Below are positions 9,378 to 18,198 of a stretch of 64,000 bases of DNA, piece after piece; positions within the stretch are counted from its first letter, which is position 1; every line of letters begins with the position of its first letter. Made by a program: the position numbers and the translations under genes. Source of the DNA: Schaalia odontolytica (lineage in GTDB: Bacteria; Actinomycetota; Actinomycetes; Actinomycetales; Actinomycetaceae); NCBI RefSeq assembly GCF_002847525.1, contig NZ_PKKM01000005.1, positions 4,814 through 68,813 on the forward strand. Direction: 5' to 3'. The notes under the pieces are model-generated. The model was given only the letters and a program-made list of their open reading frames with translations. It made no database searches and had not been told where the DNA came from.

Positions 9378-9383
9378 GCATCG

Positions 9384-9419
9384 ATCATAGCGCGCATGTC
9401 CGCGCCCCCGCGATAGGGT
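9384..9419. promoter_or_regulatory. Divergent rnpB and yaaA promoters
   Basis: Minus strand: TATGAT at 9389-9384, 7 nt before the expected rnpB 5' end. Plus strand: TAGGGT at 9414-9419, exactly 7 nt before the yaaA ATG at 9427. Confidence 0.6.
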
Positions 9420-9426
9420 GGTCACC

Positions 9427-10239
9427 ATGCTGATCTGGTTGCCCCCGTCGGAGGGAAAGAACGCGCCTGCGCAGGGCCCGTCTTTGGACGTCAACGCACT
9501 GTCCCGCGCTAGCCTCGCGACAAGCCGTCGCACCGTCTGCAACGCGCTCGCGGCTCTCGGAGACGGCCCCGAAGCGGCTGCCGTCCTGAAGGTCGGCGCA
9601 CGCATCGACCTCTCCGTGAACACCGCACTCGATTCTGCTCCCTGCGCCCCGGCCTCGTCCCTGTTTACCGGAGTGCTGTACGAGGCGATTGAGGAGTGCG
9701 CACCGAACGCCTGGACAAGCGCAGGTGCGGCGAACGTATCGATCTTCTCTGGACTCTTTGGAGTCCTCTCCCCTAGTGACTTCATTCCGGACCATCGTCT
9801 TGCGATGGGTGTATCCCTGCCTGACCTCGGCGTCCTGTCGACCTGGTGGGCGCCGCGACTCGACGAGACTCTGTCCGCTGAGGCATCGGAGCGCATCATT
9901 ATCGATGGACGATCCGGACCCTATCGCGCCGCGTGCAAAGCACCGTGGGCGCGCGTCTGGGAGCTGCGCGTCGAGCGCGAGGCGGACGGCAAGCGCTCGG
10001 TCATCTCCCATGATGCGAAGCGTTGGCGCGGCGCCATCACCGGGCTGCTGCTGGCCTCTGACGGCTATCGCGCCGAGGAAACCTCGGCAGCGGAAAAGGC
10101 CCTGGAGGAGGCCGCGTACTCGCTGTCACTGGGTGACGCGAAGGGACACGAACACCGCGTGACTGGCGTGGAATATGGCCCTGAAAAGCAGACGAAAAAG
10201 GGCGGATCAACACGCACAGTCACGTTGGTTACGCACTGA
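9427..10239 (+). CDS. yaaA: YaaA-family (UPF0246) peroxide stress protein
   Basis: 270 residues. The N-terminus MLIWLPPSEGKN is the family signature, followed by FSGLFGVLSPSDFIPDHRLAM and, near the end, the basic SHDAKRWRG block. In E. coli the homologue lowers free intracellular iron during peroxide stress and binds DNA through a basic cantaloupe fold; the same role here is inferred from family only. ATG 9427 lies 7 nt after TAGGGT and has no Shine-Dalgarno, so a leaderless message is likely. A GTG three codons earlier (9418) overlaps the -10 hexamer and is unlikely. Confidence 0.88.
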   Translation: MLIWLPPSEGKNAPAQGPSLDVNALSRASLATSRRTVCNALAALGDGPEAAAVLKVGARIDLSVNTALDSAPCAPASSLFTGVLYEAIEECAPNAWTSAGAANVSIFSGLFGVLSPSDFIPDHRLAMGVSLPDLGVLSTWWAPRLDETLSAEASERIIIDGRSGPYRAACKAPWARVWELRVEREADGKRSVISHDAKRWRGAITGLLLASDGYRAEETSAAEKALEEAAYSLSLGDAKGHEHRVTGVEYGPEKQTKKGGSTRTVTLVTH

Positions 10240-10246
10240 TAGGTAG

Positions 10247-10298
10247 GCTATCCTTTTTCCGGAACCTGCAGGGTGCAGGACCGGCCGACACATCGGCC
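10247..10298 (+). promoter_or_regulatory. Fucosidase promoter region with two tandem hairpins
   Basis: Between yaaA and the fucosidase gene are a weak -10 candidate TAGGCT (10247-10252), then CTGCA-GGG-TGCAG (10266-10278) and GGCCGA-CACA-TCGGCC (10283-10298), two consecutive perfect dyads. They could be operator half-sites or leader hairpins; the sequence does not decide. Confidence 0.4.
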
Positions 10299-10318
10299 AT
10301 CAAGCGGAAACCATAGGC

Positions 10319-11656
10319 ATGATCAACGAGGACTACCTGGCCAATATTCGGCCCACCCACCGTCAGCTCCAGTGGCAGAAAATGGAGATGTACGCGTTCA
10401 TCCACTTCGGTATGAACACGATGACGGACCGCGAGTGGGGCGAGGGCCACGAGGATCCCGCCCTGTTCAATCCGGGCAACGTCGATGTCGATCAGTGGAT
10501 GCGCGCCCTCGTCAGCGCCGGCATGACCGGCGTAATCCTGACCTGCAAGCACCACGACGGGTTCTGCCTGTGGCCGTCGGCTTACACGAAGCACTCGGTG
10601 GAGTCTTCGCCGTGGAAGGGCGGGCGCGGTGACCTCGTGCGCGAGGTGTCCGACGCGGCCGCGCGTCACGGTCTCAAGTTCGGCATCTACCTCTCCCCCT
10701 GGGACATGACCGAGCCGACCTACGGCCAGGGCGAGGCCTACAACGACTTCTACATCAACCAGCTCATCGAGCTGCTCACCCACTACGGCCCGGTCTTTTC
10801 CGTGTGGCTGGACGGCGCGTGCGGCGAGGGCCCCAACGGCAAGGTGCAGGTCTACGACTGGCAGCGTATCTACGACACGGTCCGCGCGCTGGCCCCCGAG
10901 GCCGTCATCTCGGTGTGCGGCCCGGATGTGCGCTGGTGCGGCAACGAGGCCGGCTCCGTTCGAGCCAACGAGTGGTCGGTCGTTCCGGCATCCCTGCGCG
11001 AGGCCGAGCGCACCGCAGAGAAGTCCCAGAAGGCCGACGACGGCGAGTTCTCTCGTCAGGTGGCTTCCGGGGACGAGGATCTGGGCTCGCGCGAGGCGTT
11101 GGCCGACTATTCCGGTCCCCTCGCCTGGTACCCGGCCGAGGTCAATACCTCAACGCGCAAGGGCTGGTTCCACCACGACGTCGAGGACTCGCAGGTGCGC
11201 AGCGTCGAGGAGCTGTTCTCGATCTGGAAGGGCTCGGTCGGCGGGAATGCCACCTTCCTCCTGAATGTTCCGCCGAACCGCGACGGCCTGATCGCAGACG
11301 CTGACGTCGAGGTCCTGGCGCGCCTGGGCGAGAAGATCGCTGACTTCCGCTCGCGTCGCATCACAGCATCCCGCGAGGACGACGGCGACGTCGTGACCCT
11401 GCGCTTTGATGAGCCTCACGCGCTTGGCGCGATCGTCCTCGAGGAGGACATCTCCCAGGGGCAGCGCATCGACGAGGCCGTGGTGACCGCGTACGTCGAC
11501 GGCGACGTTGAGCGGGAGATTGCTCGTGTCCAGTGCGTCGGCTACCGCCGCATCGTCACCCTGGAAAAGCCCGTGACCGCCACCCGGGTGCGGGTGACGG
11601 TCACGAAGAGCAGGCAGGGCTTCTACCTGGCGGACGCCTACGTTATCGAGGCCTGA
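10319..11656 (+). CDS. Alpha-L-fucosidase, GH29 family, cytoplasmic
   Basis: 445 residues. The catalytic (beta/alpha)8 domain spans roughly 1-340: AFIHFGMNT, LTCKHHDGFCLWPS (substrate His pair), FGIYLSPWD, and VWLDGACGE, where Asp165 is the predicted nucleophile. The last 100 residues form a beta-sandwich. There is no signal peptide, so it should act inside the cell on imported fucosyl oligosaccharides, or be released by lysis. Fucosidases of this type free L-fucose from host mucin or milk-type glycans. The acid/base residue is poorly conserved in this family and I did not assign it. The gene stands alone, without transport or fucose-catabolism neighbours. Confidence 0.92.
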   Translation: MINEDYLANIRPTHRQLQWQKMEMYAFIHFGMNTMTDREWGEGHEDPALFNPGNVDVDQWMRALVSAGMTGVILTCKHHDGFCLWPSAYTKHSVESSPWKGGRGDLVREVSDAAARHGLKFGIYLSPWDMTEPTYGQGEAYNDFYINQLIELLTHYGPVFSVWLDGACGEGPNGKVQVYDWQRIYDTVRALAPEAVISVCGPDVRWCGNEAGSVRANEWSVVPASLREAERTAEKSQKADDGEFSRQVASGDEDLGSREALADYSGPLAWYPAEVNTSTRKGWFHHDVEDSQVRSVEELFSIWKGSVGGNATFLLNVPPNRDGLIADADVEVLARLGEKIADFRSRRITASREDDGDVVTLRFDEPHALGAIVLEEDISQGQRIDEAVVTAYVDGDVEREIARVQCVGYRRIVTLEKPVTATRVRVTVTKSRQGFYLADAYVIEA

Positions 11657-11659
11657 GCC

Positions 11660-12403
11660 TCAGCGCGGCGTGTTCGCCGCCGTGCGCACGACGATCTGTG
11701 CCGTGTCCTCGGTCAGGTAGAGCTCGTCGGCGGGCGTCAGGCGAATACGCTCGAGTTCCATCGGGCTCAGGTCGGCGGCGACACCGATTCCGTAGCCATC
11801 GCGGACCTCAATGACGGCGAGAGCGCCGTTGCGGCGGCGCGCGTCCTCGTACTCCTCGAGAAGGTCCGCGGGCAGACGATCGGCGAGTTCACGACGTTTT
11901 GCGATGATGCGACGCAGTTCCTCATCGGAATCGGCGACGTCGGCCTCGAACTGGGCCTTGAGCGCCTCGATGTCGGCGGCGATAGCCTGAGCCTCGGCCT
12001 TCATCTTGTCCTGGGCCGCACGGGCGGCCTCGACGCGTTCCTCGGCCTCCACCTGATCGTCCTCGAGCTTGGCGAGGCGGCGGTCCATCTGGGCGATCTC
12101 GTGTTCCATGGCCGAAATGTCCCGCAGCGGCACCTGGTTGTTGTCGATGCGGCTCTGCTGGCGCTTGCGACGCTCAGTGACCTTCGCAATCTCATCTTCG
12201 ATGCGGGTCACCTCACGCATCGTGTCCGCGATAACGGCACTCTGGCTGATCGCGGCGCGCTGGAGGTCAGCAACGCGTCCGGCGAACTCGCGAACCGTCG
12301 CGTGCGCGGGGTGAGAATCGCGCTTGTGGCGCAGCGCCGACTCCTTCTGGTCGAGCTTCTGAAGCTCGAGAAGTTCGAGCTGGTCGGTGTGCGATGCTTT
12401 CAC
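11660..12403 (-). CDS. DUF164-type coiled-coil protein lacking the zinc ribbon cysteines
   Basis: 247 residues. Residues about 5-190 form a long antiparallel coiled coil rich in Glu, Arg and Ala. The C-terminus has the frame of the C4 zinc-ribbon domain (VIEVRDGYGIGVAADLSP, ending TEDTAQIVVRT). At the places where homologues have CxxC twice there is no cysteine, and the whole protein is cysteine-free. GTG 12403 overlaps the TGA of the Nif3 gene (GTGA), so the two are coupled. The pair Nif3-DUF164 is conserved in actinobacteria (Rv2230c-Rv2229c in M. tuberculosis, from memory). Function in this family is uncertain. Confidence 0.85.
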   Translation of the reverse strand: MKASHTDQLELLELQKLDQKESALRHKRDSHPAHATVREFAGRVADLQRAAISQSAVIADTMREVTRIEDEIAKVTERRKRQQSRIDNNQVPLRDISAMEHEIAQMDRRLAKLEDDQVEAEERVEAARAAQDKMKAEAQAIAADIEALKAQFEADVADSDEELRRIIAKRRELADRLPADLLEEYEDARRRNGALAVIEVRDGYGIGVAADLSPMELERIRLTPADELYLTEDTAQIVVRTAANTPR

Positions 12404-13314
12404 GCTAGTTCTCCCTGGGTGACTCGGTGGCTGGTCCATGGCTCGGTGACAATCGTAGAGACTTCCACGCGAAGTTCCACATCGGCGGTGCGAGCGGCCT
12501 CGCGCAGCTTTCGTGCGAGGACGGGAAGCCACGGGGACTCTGTCGCCCAGTGGGATCCGCACAGCAGCGCGGGGGCGCCGCCCTCGAGGTGCTCGGAGGC
12601 GGGGTGATGGCGCAGGTCCGCCGTGAGGTACACGTCAACTCCGGCGGCGCGCGCCGCTTCGAGCGCGCTATCCCCAGCGCCGCCCAGAACGGCTACACGC
12701 TGCACCGGGGCAGTTTCGTCGCCACCGACGAAGAGACCGGAGGGGCCCGCAGGCAGCACGGATGCGACGTGGTCAGCGAAGGCGCCGAGCGTGGTCTCGT
12801 CGACGGTGCCGACGCGTCCCAGGCCGATCTCGTGTCCCTCGGCGTCGGTGCCACACGGCTCCAGGGGCGCGGTATCGCGCAGGCCGATCAGATCGGCGAG
12901 CGCCGTCGCGACGCCGTCGCAGGCCACATCCGCGTTGGTGTGCGCGTTAAACAGCGCGATACCGGAGCGGATCAGGGTCGTGACGACGCCGCCCTTCGGG
13001 TCGGTCACCGGCAGGAAGGACGCGCCGCGCAGGAGCAGCGGGTGGTGCGTGATCACCATGTCGTAGGATTCCCCGTCACCGGACGGACCGGCGACAGCCT
13101 GAGCGGCAATAGCCGCGGTGGGATCAAGCGCGAGGAGAATCGACCGAACGGGAGCGAAGGGGTCGCCAACGATAAGCCCGACGCGGTCCCACGGCTGGGC
13201 CGAAGCCGCCGGATACCAGGACTCCATGAGGGCCATGACGTCGCCGACAGTCCACGTCGATGCGGACGTATCGGCCGTGATAGAAGGGCCATTGAGTTGA
13301 GACGAAGACTGCAT
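12400..13314 (-). CDS. Nif3-like dinuclear metal-centre hexameric protein
   Basis: 304 residues, Nif3/YqfO family (often annotated GTP cyclohydrolase I type 2, though that activity is not general). Metal ligands are visible in VITHHPLLLRG and LFNAHTNADVA, and near the C-terminus in the SHWATE region. No PII-like insert is obvious at this length, so it is the compact form with a modest insertion. ATG 13314 lies exactly 6 nt after TATGCT (13326-13321) and lacks a Shine-Dalgarno. Divergent from lipB, with start codons 60 bp apart. Molecular function unknown. Confidence 0.9.
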   Translation of the reverse strand: MQSSSQLNGPSITADTSASTWTVGDVMALMESWYPAASAQPWDRVGLIVGDPFAPVRSILLALDPTAAIAAQAVAGPSGDGESYDMVITHHPLLLRGASFLPVTDPKGGVVTTLIRSGIALFNAHTNADVACDGVATALADLIGLRDTAPLEPCGTDAEGHEIGLGRVGTVDETTLGAFADHVASVLPAGPSGLFVGGDETAPVQRVAVLGGAGDSALEAARAAGVDVYLTADLRHHPASEHLEGGAPALLCGSHWATESPWLPVLARKLREAARTADVELRVEVSTIVTEPWTSHRVTQGELA

Positions 13315-13320
13315 GCGTCA

Positions 13321-13368
13321 AGCATACCGGACCCCCATCTGGCAAGGGACCATGCCCGCGACTATGAT
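13321..13368. promoter_or_regulatory. Divergent leaderless promoters, nif3-like / lipB
   Basis: Minus strand: TATGCT at 13326-13321 then 6 nt to the nif3-like ATG. Plus strand: TATGAT at 13363-13368 then 6 nt (CACAAC) to the lipB GTG at 13375. The two -10 elements are only about 40 bp apart, so RNA polymerase binding would overlap. Confidence 0.65.
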
Positions 13369-13374
13369 CACAAC

Positions 13375-14052
13375 GTGCAGATTTTGAGTCTACTCGACCA
13401 GGGGTTGGTCGAATACACGCAGGTTGACGCGCTCCAGCGCTCCCTGCACGAGGAGGTCCTCGCCGGCGGCGAGGACACGCTCATCGTTTCTCAATTTACG
13501 CCCACGTGGACGGCGGGTCGCCACACGAAACCCGAGGATATTCCCTCCACGACCGTACCCGTAATCCGTACCGATCGAGCGGGCTCCGCCACGTGGCACG
13601 GCCCCGGCCAGGTCGTCGTCTACCCCGTCGTTCGCCTGCGCGAGCCCGTCGACCTCGTGCAGTGGATCCGCGCGGTCGAGGCCTCGGTCATCGACACCGT
13701 CCGCGAGGTCTGGGGCCTGCCCGTGCACCGCGTCGAGGGCCGCGCGGGTGTGTGGCTGACCGAAGAGGGTCGCCGCGACCGCAAGATCTGCGCGATCGGC
13801 CTGAAGGTGGCGCGCGGCGCGACCCTGCACGGCATTGCCCTGAACGTCGACATCGACCCGGCGCACGCTTTCGAGGGCATCATCCCCTGCGGCCTCACGG
13901 ACGCCGACGTGACCTCCCTGTCGTGGGAGGGCATCCACACGACGGTTTCCGACGCCGCATCCGAACTTCTCCCGCGCATGGTGGAGCACATCTCCCCCTG
14001 CCTGGCGACCACTCCCACTTCCGTTTCCTACACGATGAGGTCAACGCTATGA
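13375..14052 (+). CDS. lipB: Octanoyl-[ACP]:protein octanoyltransferase
   Basis: 225 residues, LipB/LplA-type fold. Signatures: [15 protein letters not shown], the VEGRAGVWL segment, [22 protein letters not shown] (with the active-site Lys in GLK) and EGIIPCGL (active-site Cys in PCG). It transfers octanoyl from ACP to E2 and GcvH lipoyl domains in the cytoplasm. GTG 13375 lies 6 nt after TATGAT; there is no Shine-Dalgarno. The in-frame sequence upstream is open only because it is antisense to the nif3-like gene. The stop overlaps the lipA start (ATGA). Confidence 0.95.
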   Translation: MQILSLLDQGLVEYTQVDALQRSLHEEVLAGGEDTLIVSQFTPTWTAGRHTKPEDIPSTTVPVIRTDRAGSATWHGPGQVVVYPVVRLREPVDLVQWIRAVEASVIDTVREVWGLPVHRVEGRAGVWLTEEGRRDRKICAIGLKVARGATLHGIALNVDIDPAHAFEGIIPCGLTDADVTSLSWEGIHTTVSDAASELLPRMVEHISPCLATTPTSVSYTMRSTL

Positions 14053-15113
14053 GTACCCTGCCCGATCCCGAAGGACGCAAGCTCCTGCGCATCGAGGTGC
14101 GTAACTCGCAAACTCCGATTGAGAAGAAGCCCGAGTGGATCCGCACGACCGCCAAGGCCGGCGAGAACTACCAGGACATGCGCTCCCTGTCGCATGCCAA
14201 GGGTCTGCACACGGTGTGCGCCGAGGCCGGCTGCCCCAACATCTACGAGTGCTGGCAGGACCGCGAGGCGACCTTCCTGCTCGGCGGTGCCCTGTGCACG
14301 CGCCGCTGCGACTTCTGCGACATCGCGACGGGCCGTCCCACGGAGTACGACAAGGATGAGCCGCGTCGTATCGCCGAGTCCGTGCGCGACCTCGACCTGC
14401 GCTACGTGACGATCACGGGCGTGACCCGAGACGATCTGCCCGACGGCGCGGCGTGGCTCTATGCCGAGACGTGCCGCCTCATCCACGAGCTCAACCCGGG
14501 CACGGGCGTGGAGCTCCTCGTGGACGACTTCCGTGGTCAGGCCGAGTCGATTGACATGGTCATCGAGGCGGGTCCGCAGGTCTTCGCGCACAACCTCGAA
14601 ACGGTGCCGCGAATCTTCAAGAAGATCCGCCCCGCCTTCAACTACGACCGCTCGCTCGCCATGATCAAGCGCGCCCACGACGGCGGCATGGTCACCAAGT
14701 CGAACCTGATTCTGGGCATGGGCGAGACGCGTGAGGAAATCAGCGCCGCCATGCGCGACCTGCATGCGTCGGGCTGCGACCTGCTGACCCTCACGCAGTA
14801 CCTGCGCCCCTCTCCACTCCACCACCCGATCGACCGCTGGGTCCACCCCGAAGAGTTCGTCGAGCTGGCAGCGGAGGCCGAGGAGCTTGGCTTCGCGGGC
14901 GTCATGGCCGGCCCCCTCGTGCGTTCCTCGTACCGCGCGGGCCTGCTGTGGGCCAAGGGCATGCGTGCCCGTGGCTTCGAGATCCCCGAGCAGCTGCGCC
15001 ACATTGAGAACTCCGGGTCGACGCTGCAGGAGGCCGGCTCCGTCCTGGCACGCCTGAAGGAGCGCTCGGAGCGTCACGCGGCGATGGCCGCGACGGCCGC
15101 CTCGGCCTCGTGA
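14049..15113 (+). CDS. lipA: Lipoyl synthase, radical SAM
   Basis: 354 residues. The N-terminal auxiliary cluster motif C-x4-C-x5-C appears as [12 protein letters not shown]. The radical SAM motif is CTRRCDFC. The conserved C-terminal RSSY Ser motif is VRSSYRAG. It inserts two sulphurs into octanoyl groups on E2 and GcvH proteins, sacrificing its auxiliary cluster. It is coupled to lipB upstream and, through a GTGA overlap, to an AMP ligase downstream. aceE, whose E2 partner needs lipoate, is 4 kb away. Confidence 0.97.
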   Translation: MSTLPDPEGRKLLRIEVRNSQTPIEKKPEWIRTTAKAGENYQDMRSLSHAKGLHTVCAEAGCPNIYECWQDREATFLLGGALCTRRCDFCDIATGRPTEYDKDEPRRIAESVRDLDLRYVTITGVTRDDLPDGAAWLYAETCRLIHELNPGTGVELLVDDFRGQAESIDMVIEAGPQVFAHNLETVPRIFKKIRPAFNYDRSLAMIKRAHDGGMVTKSNLILGMGETREEISAAMRDLHASGCDLLTLTQYLRPSPLHHPIDRWVHPEEFVELAAEAEELGFAGVMAGPLVRSSYRAGLLWAKGMRARGFEIPEQLRHIENSGSTLQEAGSVLARLKERSERHAAMAATAASAS

Positions 15114-16594
15114 TCCCCGACTATTCTCCCGCGCGGGCGCTCCTCGCGGCGGCGCGTCGCCATCCGAACCGGCTGTCCCTGGTGGACGCGGCGACCGGCG
15201 AGGAGTGGCGCGTGCGCGAGGCGGCCGACACTGTGGCTCGCCTCGCCGCCGCCTTTGAGGATGCCGGTATCGGCGAGGGGACACGCATCGGAGTCATCGG
15301 GGCGAACTCGCCGTGGCACTACATCGCGTTCGTCGCGGCCTCGTGGCTGCGCGCGGTGACGGTCCCGCTGTCCCCGCGTATGCCCTCGGCTGCGCTCGCC
15401 TCGATGTGCGAGCAGGCGGGCGTCTCGTGGGTGTTTCTCGACGGACCCTCTTCCACCCACGCTCCCGCTCTGTCCGGGGTGGGCGCGCAGGTCGCGTCCT
15501 TTGCGGACTTGGCGGCCTGGGTGGATCGCACCACACCCATCGGCAGGGCCCCCGCGCGCTGCGGGACCGAGCTCGCCGCCATCTTGTTCACGTCGGGTTC
15601 CACGGGCACTCCTCGTCCCGTCGAGCTCACGCACGAGGTCATGTGGTGGGGATCGACGAACTTCCGCGAGGGCTTCGATTACGCGCCGACGTCGTCCGTC
15701 GTGGGTGTGTGCGCGCCCGCGAGCCACATAGGAGGCTTCAACGGCACTTCGATGGACGTGTGGACGCACGGCGGAACCCTCGTGACGCTCGGTTTTCCGG
15801 GCTCCTTCGACGCGCGCGGCGTCATCGACGCGATCGAGCGCTACGGGATCACGATGATGTTCGCCGTACCCGCGATCGTCCGTGCAATCCTCGACGAGCA
15901 TGAGCGCGCCGGCGGCGACCTGTCGTCGTGGATCCGTCCCCTCATCGGCGGCGACGCGATGACGGCGGACCTCGCGGATGCAATGCGAGCGGTCGGCCTG
16001 TCCCCCATTCACGTGTGGGGCATGACCGAGACCTCCGGTGCGGGCACGGTCGCGACTCCTGATTCCTTGGCGCCAGCCGGATCGCTGGGGGTTCCTTTCC
16101 CCTACGTGGACCTGCGCGTCATGGCCACCGACGAGCGCGAAGCAGCCGTCGATGAGATGGGCGAGATCTGGGTGCGCGGTCCGGGTGTCGTGAGCGGCGA
16201 GGAGTGGCTGCGCACCGGCGACCTGGCGACGCGAGACACGGACGGCTGGCTGCACATGGTGGGACGCGCCCACCGCATGATCAACACGGCCGGAGAGCTC
16301 GTCGCTCCCCCGACGGTCGAACGCGCCCTGCGCTCCCTCGACGAGGTGTCGGATGCGCTCGTCGTGGGACTGCCGGATGGGCGCTGGGGGCAGATCGTCG
16401 CGGCGCTTATCGTGCCTTCTGTGCAGGGCCGGGCCCAGGCCTCGTCCATAAGTGCTGATTCACTGTCCAATGCCCTGCGAGATTCCCTCGCTCCGTGGGA
16501 GAAGGTGCGTCGAGCCCTGGTCGTCGACGCGCTGCCGACCACGACGACGGGCAAGCCGGATCCGGTCGCGGCAGCACGCCTCTTCGACGCGTGA
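15110..16594 (+). CDS. AMP-dependent synthetase/ligase coupled to lipBA
   Basis: 494 residues, ANL superfamily (acyl-CoA/acyl-ACP synthetase, MenE-like size). Motif A3 is [18 protein letters not shown]. The A5-like motif is [13 protein letters not shown]7 is [13 protein letters not shown]. The hinge is [15 protein letters not shown] and the C-terminal catalytic Lys is [10 protein letters not shown]. It activates a carboxylic acid as an adenylate; the acid is unknown. GTG 15110 overlaps the lipA TGA, so it is translated from the lipBA message. This placement suggests a role in fatty or lipoic acid activation, but menaquinone-type or salvage acids are also possible. No other men genes are nearby. 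Confidence 0.85.
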   Translation: MIPDYSPARALLAAARRHPNRLSLVDAATGEEWRVREAADTVARLAAAFEDAGIGEGTRIGVIGANSPWHYIAFVAASWLRAVTVPLSPRMPSAALASMCEQAGVSWVFLDGPSSTHAPALSGVGAQVASFADLAAWVDRTTPIGRAPARCGTELAAILFTSGSTGTPRPVELTHEVMWWGSTNFREGFDYAPTSSVVGVCAPASHIGGFNGTSMDVWTHGGTLVTLGFPGSFDARGVIDAIERYGITMMFAVPAIVRAILDEHERAGGDLSSWIRPLIGGDAMTADLADAMRAVGLSPIHVWGMTETSGAGTVATPDSLAPAGSLGVPFPYVDLRVMATDEREAAVDEMGEIWVRGPGVVSGEEWLRTGDLATRDTDGWLHMVGRAHRMINTAGELVAPPTVERALRSLDEVSDALVVGLPDGRWGQIVAALIVPSVQGRAQASSISADSLSNALRDSLAPWEKVRRALVVDALPTTTTGKPDPVAAARLFDA

Positions 16595-16643
16595 GGACAT
16601 TGGGCCCTAGTGCGCCAGACCTCACAAAGTGCAAGCACCATAT

Positions 16644-16662
16644 TTAGGTAAGATTAGCCTTG
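16644..16662 (+). promoter_or_regulatory. DtxR/IdeR-type iron box over the NDH-2 promoter
   Basis: The 19 bases from 16644 match 15 of 19 positions of the corynebacterial/mycobacterial iron box consensus TWAGGTWAGSCTWACCTWA, including the full left half TTAGGTAAG. It overlaps a good -10 hexamer TAAGAT (16649-16654) and ends 20 nt before the start codon. Binding by an iron-loaded DtxR-type repressor would block transcription. Confidence 0.6.
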
Positions 16663-16682
16663 CTTAATTGAAGGAGAGTCTT

Positions 16683-18050
16683 ATGTCCCGCCACCGCATT
16701 GTCATCATCGGTTCCGGCTTCGCAGGCCTGACAGCAGCTCGTCGACTGAAGAACGCCGACGCCGACATCACCATCCTGGCCCGTACTTCGCATCATCTCT
16801 TCCAGCCTCTGCTGTACCAGGTGGCCACGGGCATTCTCTCCGAGGGCGACATCGCCCCGACCACGCGCGAGATCCTGCGCGGCCAGAAGAACGTGACCGT
16901 CCTGCAGGCCCTCGTCGAGGAAATCGACGTCAAGACTCGCACTGTCAAGTGGCGCAACCACAACAAGCACGAGCGCACCGAATACGACACGCTGATCGTC
17001 GCGGCGGGTGCGGGCCAGTCCTACTTCGGCAACGACCACTTCGCGGTGTTCGCCCCCGGCATGAAGACCATCGACGACGCCCTCGAGCTGCGCGCGCGTA
17101 TTTTCGGCGCCTTCGAGCTGGCCGAGATCGAGACCGACCCGACTGCGGTCGACAAGCTCCTGACCTTCGTCGTCGTGGGCGCCGGACCGACCGGCGTGGA
17201 GATGGCCGGACAGATCCGCGAGCTCGCCTCGCACACGCTCAAGGGCGAGTTCCGCAACATCGACCCGACCAAGGCGCGCGTCATCCTGGTGGACGGCGCA
17301 GAGCACCCCCTCCCCCCGTTCGGCGAGGAGCTCGGCCTCAAGACCGAAGAGGCCCTGGCCAAGCTTGGCGTCGAGATGAAGATGAACGCCTTCGTCACCG
17401 GCGTGGACTCCGAGGGAGTCACCCTCAAGTACAAGTCGGGCGAGGAAGAGCGGATCGAGTCCGTGTGCAAGGTGTGGGCCGCTGGCGTCGCGGCGAGCCC
17501 GCTGGGCCGCGCGCTGGGTGAGGCGACGGGTGCCGAGGTGGACCGTGCGGGGCGCGTCACCGTCAACAAGGACCTCACACTGCCGGGCCACCCCGAGATC
17601 TTCGTGCTCGGCGACATGATGGCCTTCCCGGGCGTCCCCGGCGTCGCACAGGGCGCGATCCAGTCCGCGCGCTTCGCCGCCGACACGATCGCCGCTCGCC
17701 TAGCGGGCCGCGCCCCCAAGACCACCGAGTTCGTCTACAACGACAAGGGCTCGATGGCGACCATCTCTCGTTTCCAGGCCGTCGTGAAGATGGGCAACAA
17801 GAAGCTGACCGGCTTCGTCGCCTGGGTGGCCTGGTGCTTCCTGCACCTGCTCTACATCGTCGGCTTCAAGTCCCAGGTGGGCACACTGGTCAGCTGGTTC
17901 TTCAGCTTCCTGTCCGGCGCACGCCCCCAGCGCACGACCACGAACCAGCAGCTGGTGGGCCGCCTGGCCCTGGAGCAGCTCGGCGCTGGCGCATCCGGCA
18001 AGCTTGTCGTCGGTGAAGACGTCGCCGAGGAGCGCGCTCAGGAGGACTGA
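16683..18050 (+). CDS. ndh: Type II NADH dehydrogenase (NDH-2)
   Basis: 455 residues. Two Rossmann folds: FAD site IVIIGSGFAGLTAA at the N-terminus and NADH site FVVVGAGPTGVEMAG in the middle, with the quinone-side motif FQPLLYQVATGILS and AQGAIQSAR. A hydrophobic C-terminal helix (VAWVAWCFLHLLYIVGF) is the membrane anchor. It is a non-proton-pumping single-subunit enzyme that passes electrons from NADH to menaquinone. ATG 16683 has AAGGAGAG upstream. The promoter carries an iron-box-like operator. A Lys/Glu-rich tail of about 40 residues ends the protein. It is followed by a strong hairpin terminator. Confidence 0.95.
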   Translation: MSRHRIVIIGSGFAGLTAARRLKNADADITILARTSHHLFQPLLYQVATGILSEGDIAPTTREILRGQKNVTVLQALVEEIDVKTRTVKWRNHNKHERTEYDTLIVAAGAGQSYFGNDHFAVFAPGMKTIDDALELRARIFGAFELAEIETDPTAVDKLLTFVVVGAGPTGVEMAGQIRELASHTLKGEFRNIDPTKARVILVDGAEHPLPPFGEELGLKTEEALAKLGVEMKMNAFVTGVDSEGVTLKYKSGEEERIESVCKVWAAGVAASPLGRALGEATGAEVDRAGRVTVNKDLTLPGHPEIFVLGDMMAFPGVPGVAQGAIQSARFAADTIAARLAGRAPKTTEFVYNDKGSMATISRFQAVVKMGNKKLTGFVAWVAWCFLHLLYIVGFKSQVGTLVSWFFSFLSGARPQRTTTNQQLVGRLALEQLGAGASGKLVVGEDVAEERAQED

Positions 18051-18085
18051 CGCGCGTCGCGCACACTGCTCGAAGCAAACACTGA

Positions 18086-18113
18086 GGGGCCGGAAGCTGC
18101 TGCTTCCGGCCCC
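18086..18113. terminator. Terminator between ndh and tRNA-Val
   Basis: Perfect 12-bp stem GGGGCCGGAAGC (18086-18097) with GCTTCCGGCCCC (18102-18113), loop TGCT. On plus it is followed, after a short gap, by TTTTG. On minus it lies 12 nt beyond the tRNA 3' end, so it probably serves both. Confidence 0.85.
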
Positions 18114-18124
18114 CGAGCGTTTTG

Positions 18125-18198
18125 TGGGCCCTACCGGGCTCGAACCGATGACCTTCTGGGTGTAAACCAGACGCTCTAGCCAACTGAGCTAAAGGCCC
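18125..18198 (-). tRNA. tRNA-Val, anticodon TAC
   Basis: 74 nt on minus. Acceptor GGGCCTT pairs with AGGGCCC (one T-G wobble), bases 8-9 are TA, the D-arm is GCTC/GAGC, and the anticodon stem TCTGG/CCAGA encloses loop TTTACAC giving anticodon TAC for GUA. The T-arm is ATCGG-TTCGAGC-CCGGT. The discriminator is A and no CCA is encoded. A -10-like TAGATT lies at 18216-18211. Confidence 0.96.

Noticed and set aside
12427..13374. N-terminal extension of lipB by about 316 residues
   Set aside because: The extension is antisense to the nif3-like gene, has no similarity to LipB, and the GTG at 13375 fits the promoter and the family length.
14028..15284. 418-residue open frame on minus, opposite lipA
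   Set aside because: Antisense of lipA with biased composition and no domain; spans two real genes on plus.
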